DNA of 64,000 nucleotides from contig NZ_CP197417.1 of NCBI RefSeq assembly GCF_052161615.1, positions 2,108,001 to 2,172,000 of the forward strand, given 5' to 3'. Shown here in pieces: positions 45,706 to 53,829 of this stretch. A program made the translations under genes and the position numbers. Source of the DNA: Aeoliella sp052161615 (lineage in GTDB: Bacteria; Planctomycetota; Planctomycetia; Pirellulales; Lacipirellulaceae). The notes below the pieces were generated by a model. It searched no databases. It was not told the origin of the DNA and saw nothing but the letters and a program-made list of their open reading frames with translations. The stretch's first letter is position 1; every line of letters begins with the position of its first letter.

Positions 45706-45836
45706 CCACCCGGACTCCCGGACAAAACACACCAGGACACCCGGAATGTCCGGGTGAGCACACACCCGGACAACCCCCTATGTAATAGGGGTTGTCCGTC
45801 CGGGTGATGTGTCCCAGGCCGTCCCGGTGCATCGGG
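45706..45836. other. Iteron-like CACCCGGAC array, candidate replication origin
   Basis: At least three direct CCCGGAC-type units (starting near 45708, 45738 and 45763) and two inverted TCCGGGTG units lie within 100 bp. CACCCGGA-ATG-TCCGGGTG (45738-45756) is a perfect hairpin. CGGACAACCCCCTA (45767-45780) pairs with TAGGGGTTGTCCG (45786-45798), with one bulged C. A further GTCCCGGTGCATCGGGAC arm follows. It lies directly after the primase-helicase gene, where plasmid iterons normally sit. Origin function is inferred. Confidence 0.6.
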
Positions 45837-45985
45837 ACAAGAAAAACGCGATCGACAATCCGTTCATTGACCAGATGCACCAGAGGCTTGGTGGGCAAAA
45901 CCTCGCACCCAGCGTGACCCATCCGCGCGGAAACTCCAACTCCGAGACCCCCCAAACCACCTTCCCTTTACAGGACGAAACTCTC

Positions 45986-47284
45986 ATGAACATCGAACTC
46001 CGCCCCATCAATTCGATCAAGCCTTATGACAAAAACCCCCGCAAGAACGACCAGGCGGTCGACGTGGTCGCCAAGTCGCTCGAGGCTTTCGGCTTTCGCC
46101 AGCCCGTTGTGGTGGATTCGGAGGACGTGATCGTCGTCGGGCACACCCGCTGGAAGGCCGCGAAGAAGCTGGGATACGAGTCCATTCCGGTCCACGTGGC
46201 GAAAGACCTGACGCCCGATCAGGCCAAGGCCTACCGCATCGCCGACAATCAGACAGCGACGATCGCTGACTGGGACACCGAACTCCTGCCCACCGAGCTG
46301 TTCGACCTCCAGGCAGCCGAGTTCGACCTGGGCCTGCTCGGATTCGGTGCCGAAGATCTCGCCAAGTACATGGGCAAGAACGTCGATGAAGGGTTGGTCG
46401 ATCCCGACGATGTCCCCGCACCACCGGATGAGGCGATCACAAAGCCCGGCGACCTTTGGATACTGGGCGACCACCGCCTGTTGTGCGGCGACTCGTCAAA
46501 ACCCGAAGACCTTGACCGACTGCTCGGCGGTCAATCGGTCCAACTCGCGAATACCGACCCGCCCTACAATGTAAAGGTCGAACCTCGTAGCAACAACGCG
46601 ATCGCCGCCGGTAACTCGAGCTTTACCAAGACCCACCACCAGAAGTTCGATCTCGAGCGTCATCCCGAGAAGTCAAAACCCACGCAGAAGAAACTCCGCG
46701 CGAAGGACCGCCCGCTAGCCAACGATTTCGTGACCGACGCCGAGTTCGATATGCTCCTCGACTCATGGTTCGGCAACATTGCCCGTGTGCTGGATGTTGG
46801 TCGCGCGTTCTACATTTGGGGCGGTTACGCCAACTGCGCGAACTACCCTCCGTTCCTCAAAAAGCACCAGCTGTACTTCAGCCAGGCGATCATCTGGGAT
46901 AAAGAACACCCGGTGCTCACCCGTAAGGACTTCATGGGCGCTCATGAGTGGTGTTTCTACGGCTGGAAAGAAGGCGCCGCCCATCAGTACTTCGGGCCCA
47001 ACAACGCTACCGACCTATGGCATGTGAAGAAGATCAATCCCACCGCAATGGTCCATCTCACCGAGAAACCCGTCGAACTGGCCACCCGTGCGATTCAGTA
47101 CTCCAGCCTTCCCGGCGAGAACGTACTGGACCTATTCGGTGGCAGTGGCTCGACCCTAATTGCCTGCCAGCAGACGAACCGAAAGGCGTTTCTGATGGAG
47201 CTCGATACGCTCTACTGCGACGTCATCGTTCAGCGGTGGGAGAAGTTTACCGGGCAAAAAGCCGTGCTGGAGGGGGCGACCTAG
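45986..47284 (+). CDS. ParB-domain DNA adenine methyltransferase (beta class)
   Basis: A 432-residue protein. Residues 1-110 are a ParB-like domain (DPYDKNPRKN-type start, FGFRQPVVVDSEDVIVVGHTRWKAAKKLGY). A DNA methyltransferase follows with the catalytic NTDPPYN motif and, near the C-terminus, the S-adenosylmethionine site VLDLFGGSGST. Catalytic motif before SAM motif gives the beta order, usual for N6-adenine or N4-cytosine enzymes of phages and mobile elements. No matching endonuclease is beside it, so it is an orphan, perhaps protecting the element or marking its origin. The ATG at 45986 is chosen because homology begins there. Confidence 0.88.
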   Translation: MNIELRPINSIKPYDKNPRKNDQAVDVVAKSLEAFGFRQPVVVDSEDVIVVGHTRWKAAKKLGYESIPVHVAKDLTPDQAKAYRIADNQTATIADWDTELLPTELFDLQAAEFDLGLLGFGAEDLAKYMGKNVDEGLVDPDDVPAPPDEAITKPGDLWILGDHRLLCGDSSKPEDLDRLLGGQSVQLANTDPPYNVKVEPRSNNAIAAGNSSFTKTHHQKFDLERHPEKSKPTQKKLRAKDRPLANDFVTDAEFDMLLDSWFGNIARVLDVGRAFYIWGGYANCANYPPFLKKHQLYFSQAIIWDKEHPVLTRKDFMGAHEWCFYGWKEGAAHQYFGPNNATDLWHVKKINPTAMVHLTEKPVELATRAIQYSSLPGENVLDLFGGSGSTLIACQQTNRKAFLMELDTLYCDVIVQRWEKFTGQKAVLEGAT

Positions 47285-48204
47285 TGAGCGAACCCGCGAA
47301 AAAGCCCGGCAAGGCGATCGTCAAGTCGGACATGGCAACCGTGCGTCGCCGTGTGAACGAAGTGCTGCGTATCTTGCTCCTAGGAGGCGACTTCGAGGAG
47401 GTCAAGCAATACGCTGCCGCCCAGAACTGGAACGTCTGCGATCGACAGCTTCGTCGGTACATCGAACGGGCCTACGACGGTCTCAGCGAACACACCAAGC
47501 GGGACCAGAAGCAGCTTCTAGGACGGCACCTGATGCAGCGCCGGGCGCTCTACGCCCGGGCGGTTAAGACCAACGACATCCGTACGGCGCTCGCAGTGCT
47601 GAAGGATGAGGCCTCCCTGCAAGGCCTCTACGAGATGGTCAACGCCGAGCAGGAAGAGAAACATAATCAGCACTCGTCGATCCCCAAGTTCGATCGGTTC
47701 AAGCGGCTGTTGGCTGCTCGGGAGAAAGACGACGCGCAGGAGATCACGCTGGTCGAAGAGTCATCTCCTTGGATCTACCTGCCGATGCCGGACGTCCGTT
47801 GGCCCGAGATGATGCTGTATACCATGGCCGTGGTGCACTCGGCGGAGCAACTCGATCACGCCGTGATGGTAATGCTAGGGCTGTGGCGAATCTCGCTCAA
47901 CGACGAGCGGTCCGAGTTCTGGGAACAGATGGCGACCATCCACGCCTGGAATTTTTCGGTTCACCGGGAAGGGTGGGATCTGTTCGTCAAAGATTTAGGA
48001 GTTTGCCCGGGGTGGCTGGAAAACACGAGTCATCGGGGGTCGTTCCTCGAGCTGTTTTCACCCCAACTGGACGCCGTGTCGCCCGACAGGGCGGAAGTTG
48101 AGCGGGTGATGGCCGAGATGGGCGAATCCTTCGATCGCCTAGCCACGCCGCGGGACGTGGCCCGTGGGCATCGGCAATTGCTCGACGAATTCCTGGGTAC
48201 GTAA
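47284..48204 (+). CDS. Terminase-small-subunit-like element protein, 306 aa
   Basis: The GTG at 47284 overlaps the methyltransferase stop by one base. The first 110 residues (RRRVNEVLRILLLGGDFEEV; WNVCDRQLRRYIERAYDGL; LMQRRALYARAVKTNDIRTA) have the helix-turn-helix and repeated-helix look of phage terminase small subunits. The C-terminal 170 residues (WIYLPMPDVRWPEMMLYTMA; FVKDLGVCPGWLENTSHRG) are not recognised. No large terminase follows, so packaging would depend on another phage, or the protein has another DNA-binding role. Confidence in the gene is high, in the role low. Confidence 0.6.
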   Translation: MSEPAKKPGKAIVKSDMATVRRRVNEVLRILLLGGDFEEVKQYAAAQNWNVCDRQLRRYIERAYDGLSEHTKRDQKQLLGRHLMQRRALYARAVKTNDIRTALAVLKDEASLQGLYEMVNAEQEEKHNQHSSIPKFDRFKRLLAAREKDDAQEITLVEESSPWIYLPMPDVRWPEMMLYTMAVVHSAEQLDHAVMVMLGLWRISLNDERSEFWEQMATIHAWNFSVHREGWDLFVKDLGVCPGWLENTSHRGSFLELFSPQLDAVSPDRAEVERVMAEMGESFDRLATPRDVARGHRQLLDEFLGT

Positions 48205-48232
48205 AACGGCCAGAAATGGCCAAGACTACGAG

Positions 48233-48264
48233 TTCGGACCCAACATGGGCGAAGTGGGTCCGAA
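48233..48264. repeat. Perfect inverted repeat ahead of the short recombinase
   Basis: TTCGGACCCA (48233-48242) and TGGGTCCGAA (48255-48264) are perfect 10-bp arms around a 12-bp centre. This geometry fits the paired core sites of a tyrosine recombinase, and a recombinase gene starts 96 bp downstream. It could also be a terminator stem, but no T-run follows. Confidence 0.5.
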
Positions 48265-48359
48265 TTCGCTTGGGTTTCAGCCGGGTTTGAGGTAACTGGT
48301 GGGACGTGGCCCGAGGCCGTCTTGGGCATCGTCGATCCTGCGCAGGAACCTAACTCCCA

Positions 48360-48989
48360 ATGAAGACCGCCCATTCGCCGTTGGCCGATCCCATGAAGAT
48401 CCTCACCCGTAAAGAGCTTGCAGCTGTGTTGGCGGATCTGCACCGGAAGGCGCCGCGGTCGAAGAACACGCGGCTGAACCGCGTGGTGTTTCGGCTGGCG
48501 GCGTGTTGCGGCATGCGGGTCAGTGAGATTGCCCAGCTTCACTTAGGCGACATCGTGGTGGATCTCGCGCGGCCGCACATTCGGGTCCGGGCTGGGGCCG
48601 CCAAGGGGAATCGGCCAAGGGTGGTGCCGCTGTGGTGGGACGAGGGGACGCTCCGAGATCTGGCGGCGTGGAAGGAGGAGCGGATCTCTCAAGGCGCCGC
48701 GGCTGACGATCAATTCGTGGGATGCCAGAACTCGGGCCGTCTCGGCAGCCCATTGTCACGCCACACGCTCCGCAAGCGATTTCGCACGGCGTGCAAAGTG
48801 CTTGGCGCGAAGCGGCTTGATCGGCTGACCATTCACCACGGGCGGCACACGTTTATTAGTCATGCGCTCGCTGGTGGTCGGACGCTCGCGGAGGTCCGGG
48901 ATGCGGCGGGGCATGCCAATGTGAGTATCACCAGTGGGTATCTGCACGTGGCGGTGGACGATGAGGGGGTGGGGAAGCTGTTTGGGTGA
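48360..48989 (+). CDS. Short tyrosine recombinase
   Basis: A 209-residue protein that contains only a catalytic domain. All key residues are present: R53 (CGMRVSEI), K82 (AKGNR), H159-x-x-R162 (HHGRHTF), H185 (AGHANVS) and Y194 (SGYLHV). The usual N-terminal core-binding domain is missing. The ATG at 48360 or the one at 48393 (MKILTRKE) may start it. It marks the right-hand part of the element, or an independent small insertion. The inverted repeat upstream is a candidate substrate. Confidence 0.85.
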   Translation: MKTAHSPLADPMKILTRKELAAVLADLHRKAPRSKNTRLNRVVFRLAACCGMRVSEIAQLHLGDIVVDLARPHIRVRAGAAKGNRPRVVPLWWDEGTLRDLAAWKEERISQGAAADDQFVGCQNSGRLGSPLSRHTLRKRFRTACKVLGAKRLDRLTIHHGRHTFISHALAGGRTLAEVRDAAGHANVSITSGYLHVAVDDEGVGKLFG

Positions 48990-49116
48990 GTGCGCCGCTA
49001 GGGCAATTGTCCTCGACACCTCCCCCAGGAGTGTACTTGGATCTTTGAGAATTCATGCCAATAAAAAGTCTGACGTTGGAACTCGCAATCAACCCACAGA
49101 AGAAACAGTGCGGTGG

Positions 49117-50001
49117 CTACTGGGAAAGTTTGCTCAAGTACAGGTCTCGCATCTCATGTATCCCAACTCGTTCTTCTGATGATAGTGCGTGCGTTTTGTC
49201 GTAGGTGTCGCCGTGGAAAACCACTTGCACTTCGCCTCTAGCGTCGGCAATCGCGTTCAGCATCTTCCAGTTTTCGGGATTGTCTTTTTCGTCTGCCATT
49301 ACAATCGTCCATTCCCAACAATCCTCGTGGTCATTGTCACGCAGTATCTTGTCGTACTTGGGTTCGATCACAAATCGGTCGCCGCCAACGACAACCGTGT
49401 ACTTCTTAACAAATAGCCAATCTTTGTTGGTGCAGCGAAACCGCATCGCGGGCAACCAGTTCTTGCCCGACTCGACAACCATTGCGCTCACCTCATTCAC
49501 ATTGTTTGATTCACTAGTGGAGTTATTGTCGTAGACCGTAGCACCAGTGGCATCAACCTGCCACTTCCTTGCTCGAAGGTCCAGGGACTCGCGGTAGGTA
49601 ATCAGTTTTAGCTTCTCAGTCCGTTTTCGCCACCGGACGCGATTTCTGCCGGCCGCCTCGTAGGTATGAAATATGACAGGCACTTCGTCGCCGGGCTTCA
49701 ATTCCCCGTAGACGGAAAGTAGATCATCGGTCGATTCGACTGTCTTTCGGTTAACTTTCTCTACAATCGTTCCTATCACCATACCTGCATTTGCTGCTGG
49801 ACCTTTGGGGACAATGGCCCCAACTACGCCACCCCTTCTCACCGGCCAGTTCTCCTGTGCATGCTCCCACGGCCACTCTGTTTCAGATACAGGAAGTAAC
49901 CCAGCGCCGATGGATGGGCGCTCGAAATCAATGGTGGCTGGTTCACCAGCGATCGCCCCCTGGCAGGCCGCAAGAACAGCAGCAACGAAAATGCCCCTCA
50001 T
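49117..50001 (-). CDS. Exported PDZ-domain protein
   Basis: A 294-residue protein with a signal peptide (1-18, AIAGEP cleavage). A PDZ domain follows (about 55-115: GGVVGAIVPKGPAANAGMVI, then GTIVEKVN). The remaining 170 residues are beta-rich and unrecognised, with DNDHEDCWEWTIVMADEKDN. It has no protease domain. AGGAG lies 7 nt before the ATG. It lies 160 bp downstream of the restriction operon on the same strand but is probably separate. Planctomycetes encode many such secreted PDZ proteins. Its presence here may be chromosomal flank or cargo. Confidence 0.7.
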   Translation of the reverse strand: MRGIFVAAVLAACQGAIAGEPATIDFERPSIGAGLLPVSETEWPWEHAQENWPVRRGGVVGAIVPKGPAANAGMVIGTIVEKVNRKTVESTDDLLSVYGELKPGDEVPVIFHTYEAAGRNRVRWRKRTEKLKLITYRESLDLRARKWQVDATGATVYDNNSTSESNNVNEVSAMVVESGKNWLPAMRFRCTNKDWLFVKKYTVVVGGDRFVIEPKYDKILRDNDHEDCWEWTIVMADEKDNPENWKMLNAIADARGEVQVVFHGDTYDKTHALSSEERVGIHEMRDLYLSKLSQ

Positions 50002-50161
50002 CGCTATTCTCCTTTGATGGAATTGCGCGTAACCGACTCCGTATGATAACTAGCGATTCCCCTCGGTGCGAATTGTATGGCTGATAGCGTACTTCTAAGG
50101 TGAAGCGGTAAACTTATCCGCCCGTGATGTCGCCTTTACCCCCTCGCTTCACGTCCGAAAG

Positions 50162-50929
50162 CTACAACCCCGCCACGCTCTTCAACTTGATCTGGATTTC
50201 GTATTCCCTCGCACTTACTTCTGGGTCGTCACAGATGGCGTAGCGGATTTTGTCGGTGATGTGCTGGGCGATAATGATGCCGCGGACGGGTTTGCCGGCT
50301 GCCAGATGCTTCTTGACCCAGTTCTTGTAACGAAATATCTGACCAGCGACGGCGTCAGGGCCTTTCGATACTTTGAGCTCGATGACGACGAAACAATCGT
50401 CCTTATCGATGGCGAGTATATCGATCCGGCCGATTGGGGTGATGAACTCCACGCCGGTTTTGTCGCCTTCGCCCACGTAGAGCTGCAGGCCCGGCTCGAT
50501 TTCGTCGAGGTGAAGGGCCAAGTAGTCGCGCAGGTGTGCCTCGGCGGCGAAGGAGCTCCCGGAAACGTCGACGGGATCAACGATGGTCGCCTCAACAATA
50601 CGAACTCCGAGCCGGCCGTCCGACTTCTCGTAGATCTCCCAACTACCGTGTGTTGCTGGGTCATACAGCTCAACTTGCCCCGTTGCTGGCCGATAGAAAA
50701 TATCGCCGTTGGGGTCATTGGCAAGTCGCGGTTTCGTCGCTACGCCGTAGTGGATGCGGGAATCGTGGTTCACAGTTGCCGCGATCAGTTGGCACTGGAT
50801 GGTGTTGGTTTTCGTGCCCGGATACTTCTGCTGTACCCAGTTCTTGACGGCGGTGTTGGTTGTGGCGCCGCCTAAGGCTTCAACGGCTTGGCGACACATC
50901 TCTCGGACGGTGGGTTGTGCGCTGCTCAT
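50162..50929 (-). CDS. NucS/DUF91-like PD-(D/E)xK nuclease
   Basis: A 255-residue protein. The N-terminal 80 residues are a winged-helix-like domain (VREMCRQAVEALGGATTNTAV, with KNWVQQKYPG). The C-terminal half carries the full PD-(D/E)xK set of the NucS/RecB-like family: E131 (FAAEAHLRDYLA), D170 (GRIDILA), E184-L-K186 (VIELKVSKG) and Q197 (GQIFRY). It should cut DNA, perhaps branched, mismatched or modified. It is the last gene of the seven-gene operon headed by hsdR, 43 bp after the zinc-ribbon gene. Its role in the restriction cluster is inferred from position. Confidence 0.82.
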   Translation of the reverse strand: MSSAQPTVREMCRQAVEALGGATTNTAVKNWVQQKYPGTKTNTIQCQLIAATVNHDSRIHYGVATKPRLANDPNGDIFYRPATGQVELYDPATHGSWEIYEKSDGRLGVRIVEATIVDPVDVSGSSFAAEAHLRDYLALHLDEIEPGLQLYVGEGDKTGVEFITPIGRIDILAIDKDDCFVVIELKVSKGPDAVAGQIFRYKNWVKKHLAAGKPVRGIIIAQHITDKIRYAICDDPEVSAREYEIQIKLKSVAGL

Positions 50930-50972
50930 ATTTTCTCCACGTGACGATTTTTCCTATACATGATGGCGAACA

Positions 50973-51275
50973 TCAAAAGACGATACCGTGATTCGCTGCT
51001 CCGCAGCTTTGGCAGTAGGAGTCCATCATCAGGCCATCTGGTTTGCGCTCCAAACATTCGGGGCAGACGCGGAAGTAGCGCTCGTTTTCCAACAAAGCTT
51101 TCATCGTTGCCCGGATGGTGACCTCGGAGGTGGTAGTTGGAAGCGTCTCCACCTTGGTCCAGTGATGGACGGGGGTACCAGGGCCATCGCACCATAACTC
51201 TCGGACGAAGACCGCGACTCCATCGGTTGTCGAATCGGCCCTTACAAAATCGCGAAGCAGTTCTTCTTCGTTCAT
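50973..51275 (-). CDS. Zinc-ribbon protein, 100 aa
   Basis: A small protein whose C-terminal third is a four-Cys zinc ribbon: C71-P-E-C74 and C88-Q-S-C91. The N-terminal part is helical and acidic (MNEEELLRDFVRADS), followed by VFVRELWCDGPGTPVHHWTKVE. No enzyme motif is present. It sits between the GIY-YIG and NucS-like nuclease genes with 39-43 bp gaps, so it could be an adaptor that helps one of them bind DNA or protein. No family is recognised. Confidence 0.65.
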   Translation of the reverse strand: MNEEELLRDFVRADSTTDGVAVFVRELWCDGPGTPVHHWTKVETLPTTTSEVTIRATMKALLENERYFRVCPECLERKPDGLMMDSYCQSCGAANHGIVF

Positions 51276-51314
51276 GGGAGGTCTGAATTGGTACCGTGAG
51301 TTGAAAGCGGGAAG

Positions 51315-52037
51315 TTACTCGATACCGCGGAGTGAGCAACCGTCGTTGTTGACGTACAACTTGCACGGAGTGCAATAGGCAAAGACGCCTTGCCCCACCA
51401 ACTGCGCTTTTTTCGCCTTCTTGAGAGGCCCTGCGCATCTGGGGCACTTGTAGCTCCACTTCATTGTATTGGTTGGTGTGATCGCGAGTACCCGTTCAAC
51501 TACGACCCGAACGACCTTCTCCGTTGTCACCATACTTTGCTTTTGTCGGAAGCGTAGCCAGGGGTCAAATGAACCTGGATTATTCAAGGCTTGCACTCTG
51601 CTATCCAAGTATACTGGGTCGAAACCGGTTATTCTTTTGCAGCTTTCAAGAATGGTTGGCAGGTCTCCTGAGAAGAACTCGCGCGCAGGATTGCTGCGGG
51701 CATCGCCAAGTTCGAGATGGATTGCTCTTTCGTCCTGCATCGGAGATGTCGATGGGTAGTAGACCAAGACCTCATAGGGCTCGGGAACGCCCGTTGCGGA
51801 ACTAATTTCATGCGCCCGCTGCTTCGGGTCTTTTTCTGTGACGCCGATCTTATAGAGATCAATCATCCGCGGGTTTGTGAGTACGTAAATAAACCCAAGG
51901 ATCTCGATAGCAGTCGCGCTGGCAATCGATGCTTGGCAAATGGAACAGTAGAGTTCCAGGGATTCTCCCAGCGTCTGAGCTGTGACCACGAGTTCGCATC
52001 TTGGGCAGGCCGATTGAACTCTAAGCAAGTGCATCAC
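51315..52037 (-). CDS. T5orf172-type GIY-YIG nuclease with zinc ribbons at both ends
   Basis: A 240-residue protein. C11/C14 and C31/C34 form an N-terminal zinc ribbon. Residues 48-125 are a GIY-YIG nuclease of the T5orf172 type: GFIYVLTNP (48-56), YKIG (62-65), R74, E103 and H107 (ERAIHLEL), and EFF (120-122). A second pair of CxxC motifs (CPRC and CTPC) lies near the C-terminus. Such proteins occur in phages and defence loci and are presumed to nick DNA. It starts 32 bp after hsdS in the same operon. The double zinc ribbon is unusual for the family. Confidence 0.82.
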   Translation of the reverse strand: MMHLLRVQSACPRCELVVTAQTLGESLELYCSICQASIASATAIEILGFIYVLTNPRMIDLYKIGVTEKDPKQRAHEISSATGVPEPYEVLVYYPSTSPMQDERAIHLELGDARSNPAREFFSGDLPTILESCKRITGFDPVYLDSRVQALNNPGSFDPWLRFRQKQSMVTTEKVVRVVVERVLAITPTNTMKWSYKCPRCAGPLKKAKKAQLVGQGVFAYCTPCKLYVNNDGCSLRGIE

Positions 52038-52069
52038 CTAGTACCTCATGTTCCGTTGACGACGCAGCA

Positions 52070-53827
52070 CTACACCCCCTCCAGTACCCCGTGAATCGCC
52101 GCTTCTAACAACTGCTGCGTCGTCCGCCCGCGGGAGTCTAGCTGCGTGGCGAGTTCGTCCAGCCCGGCGAACAGGCTGTCCAGCTTCACGACGATGCGTG
52201 ATTGCTCGCCCAGAGGTGGTAGCGGGACTTGAAAAAATGCCTGCTTCTGGATGCTGACTTGATTGCGAGTAGTCTGAGCCATGATGGCTTCGAGTTGTGC
52301 TTGCCAGAGGGGGCTCAGAAGCACGAAATAGAAATAATCGCTGTTGAGCGCCTGCTCGTTCAATCGGTAGTACGTGACCGACGTGCCCAATAGGAATCGT
52401 CCCATTTCTGGTTCGACACGTGCGACGCGCCCGACAGTCGCATTGTGAGTAAGCAAAATGTCGCCACCCTCTGACCAACCCTTCGTCAACTGCTTTGCTT
52501 TCTCCGTGTTCAATTTGCTACATCTGTCCCAGTAGACACGGCCACCATTAATGTCTTTTGCAGAAACAAAAATCTCTCCTGCCTCACCGAACTCATTCTT
52601 TCGCGGGTAAAGCGATCCGTGGTTACCATCGGCGTAGTCAATAATCAACTTTTGATCGTACATATCTTGAACGATCACGTACTCCCACGAACTCGGCAAT
52701 TTGACGAATAGTGCAGCGGGTGCATTGACCGGTGTTCGCTTCACGATCTTTTTCTTGCGTTTGTAGCCATCAGGTAGTTTCAGATCGCGTTTTAGGAGTT
52801 CGGAGGCCGGTTCATCCTTCGGGTCCTGCGGCACCAGCTTTCCTTGCACGGCGAGTTGCAGGATGGTTTGCCGCAGTTCGCCGAGGGTTTGGGGGACGGC
52901 GTAGAGCGCGCTGAAGTGGTCGTTCACGCGCTGCCAGGCTTGTTCGAGCTCGCTGCGGGTGTTGCTGGTGGTGAGCTGGGCGAGTGAGCTGCGGCTGGCG
53001 GCGGTGCGGACCTGGGTGCGGCGGGTGTTCTGGGTCTCCAGATCGTCGCATAACTTCATCAACTCGTCGACCTTCGCGACGATTCGCTTTTGCTCGGCGA
53101 GTGGTGGGAGGGCAATGCATACCTTCTCCAGCTTCCCCTTGGTAATGTGTCTCAAACCCACACCGCCATGCGCTTGAGCGATCAATTCATCCAGTCGAAC
53201 ATTGATGGCGAGCCGTAGCAATTCTTTCTGGTAGACATCACCGACGATCTCTGCCCGAAAAATGTGCTGGTTGAGTACAGCGTGACCGCCTGACCAAACG
53301 AACGCGCCAAACGATGTCCCCGGCGTGCCCGACCAGCTTATTAGAAAGTCCCCTGCGCGAACATGGAATTTCTCCCCGACGTCAAAATTGCAGTAGTTAT
53401 ATGGTGCATTGGGGTTGTTCAAATTCTGGATACGGATGATCGGGAGCCCCGAGGTGCTCCATTCGGTGGGCTTAAACGCGCGACCATTGAACAAACGCAG
53501 GGCGTCACCGATTTGAATCCACTCCCAACTGGCCGGCAACTCGTATGGTATGTCTTTGGGAGACACCGGCTCAACCAAGGCGGCAGTTTTTAGCACACCT
53601 TCATCCATCAGCTTTTGCCTGGCAACTCGGACAGTGTCAAGAAGCGGCAACGCACTTTCCCCGGCGAGTTGCTGAGTCAGTTGTCCACGTAGCCCCAATT
53701 CAAGAATCAACTCCCGCAGCTTCGCCACGCCGCCCGGCGCGGTGGCGAAGATTTCGAGGTTGTCTAACAGCATCTGTGCCGGGGTGGTCTCGCGGACCAC
53801 GCGCTCCATCGCTATCGAATCGATCAT
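52070..53827 (-). CDS. hsdS: Type I restriction-modification specificity subunit
   Basis: A 585-residue HsdS that gives DNA sequence specificity to HsdM and HsdR. Two target-recognition domains are visible: about 100-250 (PASWEWIQIGDALRLFNGRA ... LPPLAEQKRIV) and 375-545 (LPSSWEYVIVQDMYD ... LPPLGEQSRIV). Each ends in the conserved helical spacer (AEQKRIVAKVDELMKLCDDLE and GEQSRIVVKLDSLFAGLDEL). It starts 2 bp after the hsdM stop. It is longer than EcoKI HsdS, with an extra N-terminal helical region. No frameshift is seen, so specificity should be functional. Confidence 0.95.
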   Translation of the reverse strand: MIDSIAMERVVRETTPAQMLLDNLEIFATAPGGVAKLRELILELGLRGQLTQQLAGESALPLLDTVRVARQKLMDEGVLKTAALVEPVSPKDIPYELPASWEWIQIGDALRLFNGRAFKPTEWSTSGLPIIRIQNLNNPNAPYNYCNFDVGEKFHVRAGDFLISWSGTPGTSFGAFVWSGGHAVLNQHIFRAEIVGDVYQKELLRLAINVRLDELIAQAHGGVGLRHITKGKLEKVCIALPPLAEQKRIVAKVDELMKLCDDLETQNTRRTQVRTAASRSSLAQLTTSNTRSELEQAWQRVNDHFSALYAVPQTLGELRQTILQLAVQGKLVPQDPKDEPASELLKRDLKLPDGYKRKKKIVKRTPVNAPAALFVKLPSSWEYVIVQDMYDQKLIIDYADGNHGSLYPRKNEFGEAGEIFVSAKDINGGRVYWDRCSKLNTEKAKQLTKGWSEGGDILLTHNATVGRVARVEPEMGRFLLGTSVTYYRLNEQALNSDYFYFVLLSPLWQAQLEAIMAQTTRNQVSIQKQAFFQVPLPPLGEQSRIVVKLDSLFAGLDELATQLDSRGRTTQQLLEAAIHGVLEGV

Positions 53828-53829
53828 CC

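Larger units (their letters stand above)
39366..48989. mobile_element. Integrated replicative element at tRNA-Val (right end uncertain)
   Basis: The module runs from the tRNA-Val 3' end to a second tyrosine recombinase. It holds an integrase, replication proteins (primase-polymerase/helicase), a repeat array resembling an origin, two ParB-domain proteins, an adenine methyltransferase and a terminase-small-subunit-like protein. No capsid, tail or conjugation gene is visible, so a satellite, phage-plasmid remnant or integrated plasmid is possible. I searched by eye for a second copy of the tRNA 3' end and did not find one. The element may continue through the restriction operon, even beyond 64 kb. 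Confidence 0.65.

Noticed and set aside
45706..45836. Possible CRISPR or terminator cluster at the CACCCGGAC repeats
   Set aside because: Units are too short and mixed in orientation for CRISPR, and no T-runs follow the stems. The iteron reading fits the gene context better.
48990..49116. Right attachment site (copy of the tRNA-Val 3' end) after the second recombinase
   Set aside because: No match to the tRNA 3' sequence was found here or, by eye, elsewhere downstream, so no attR is reported.
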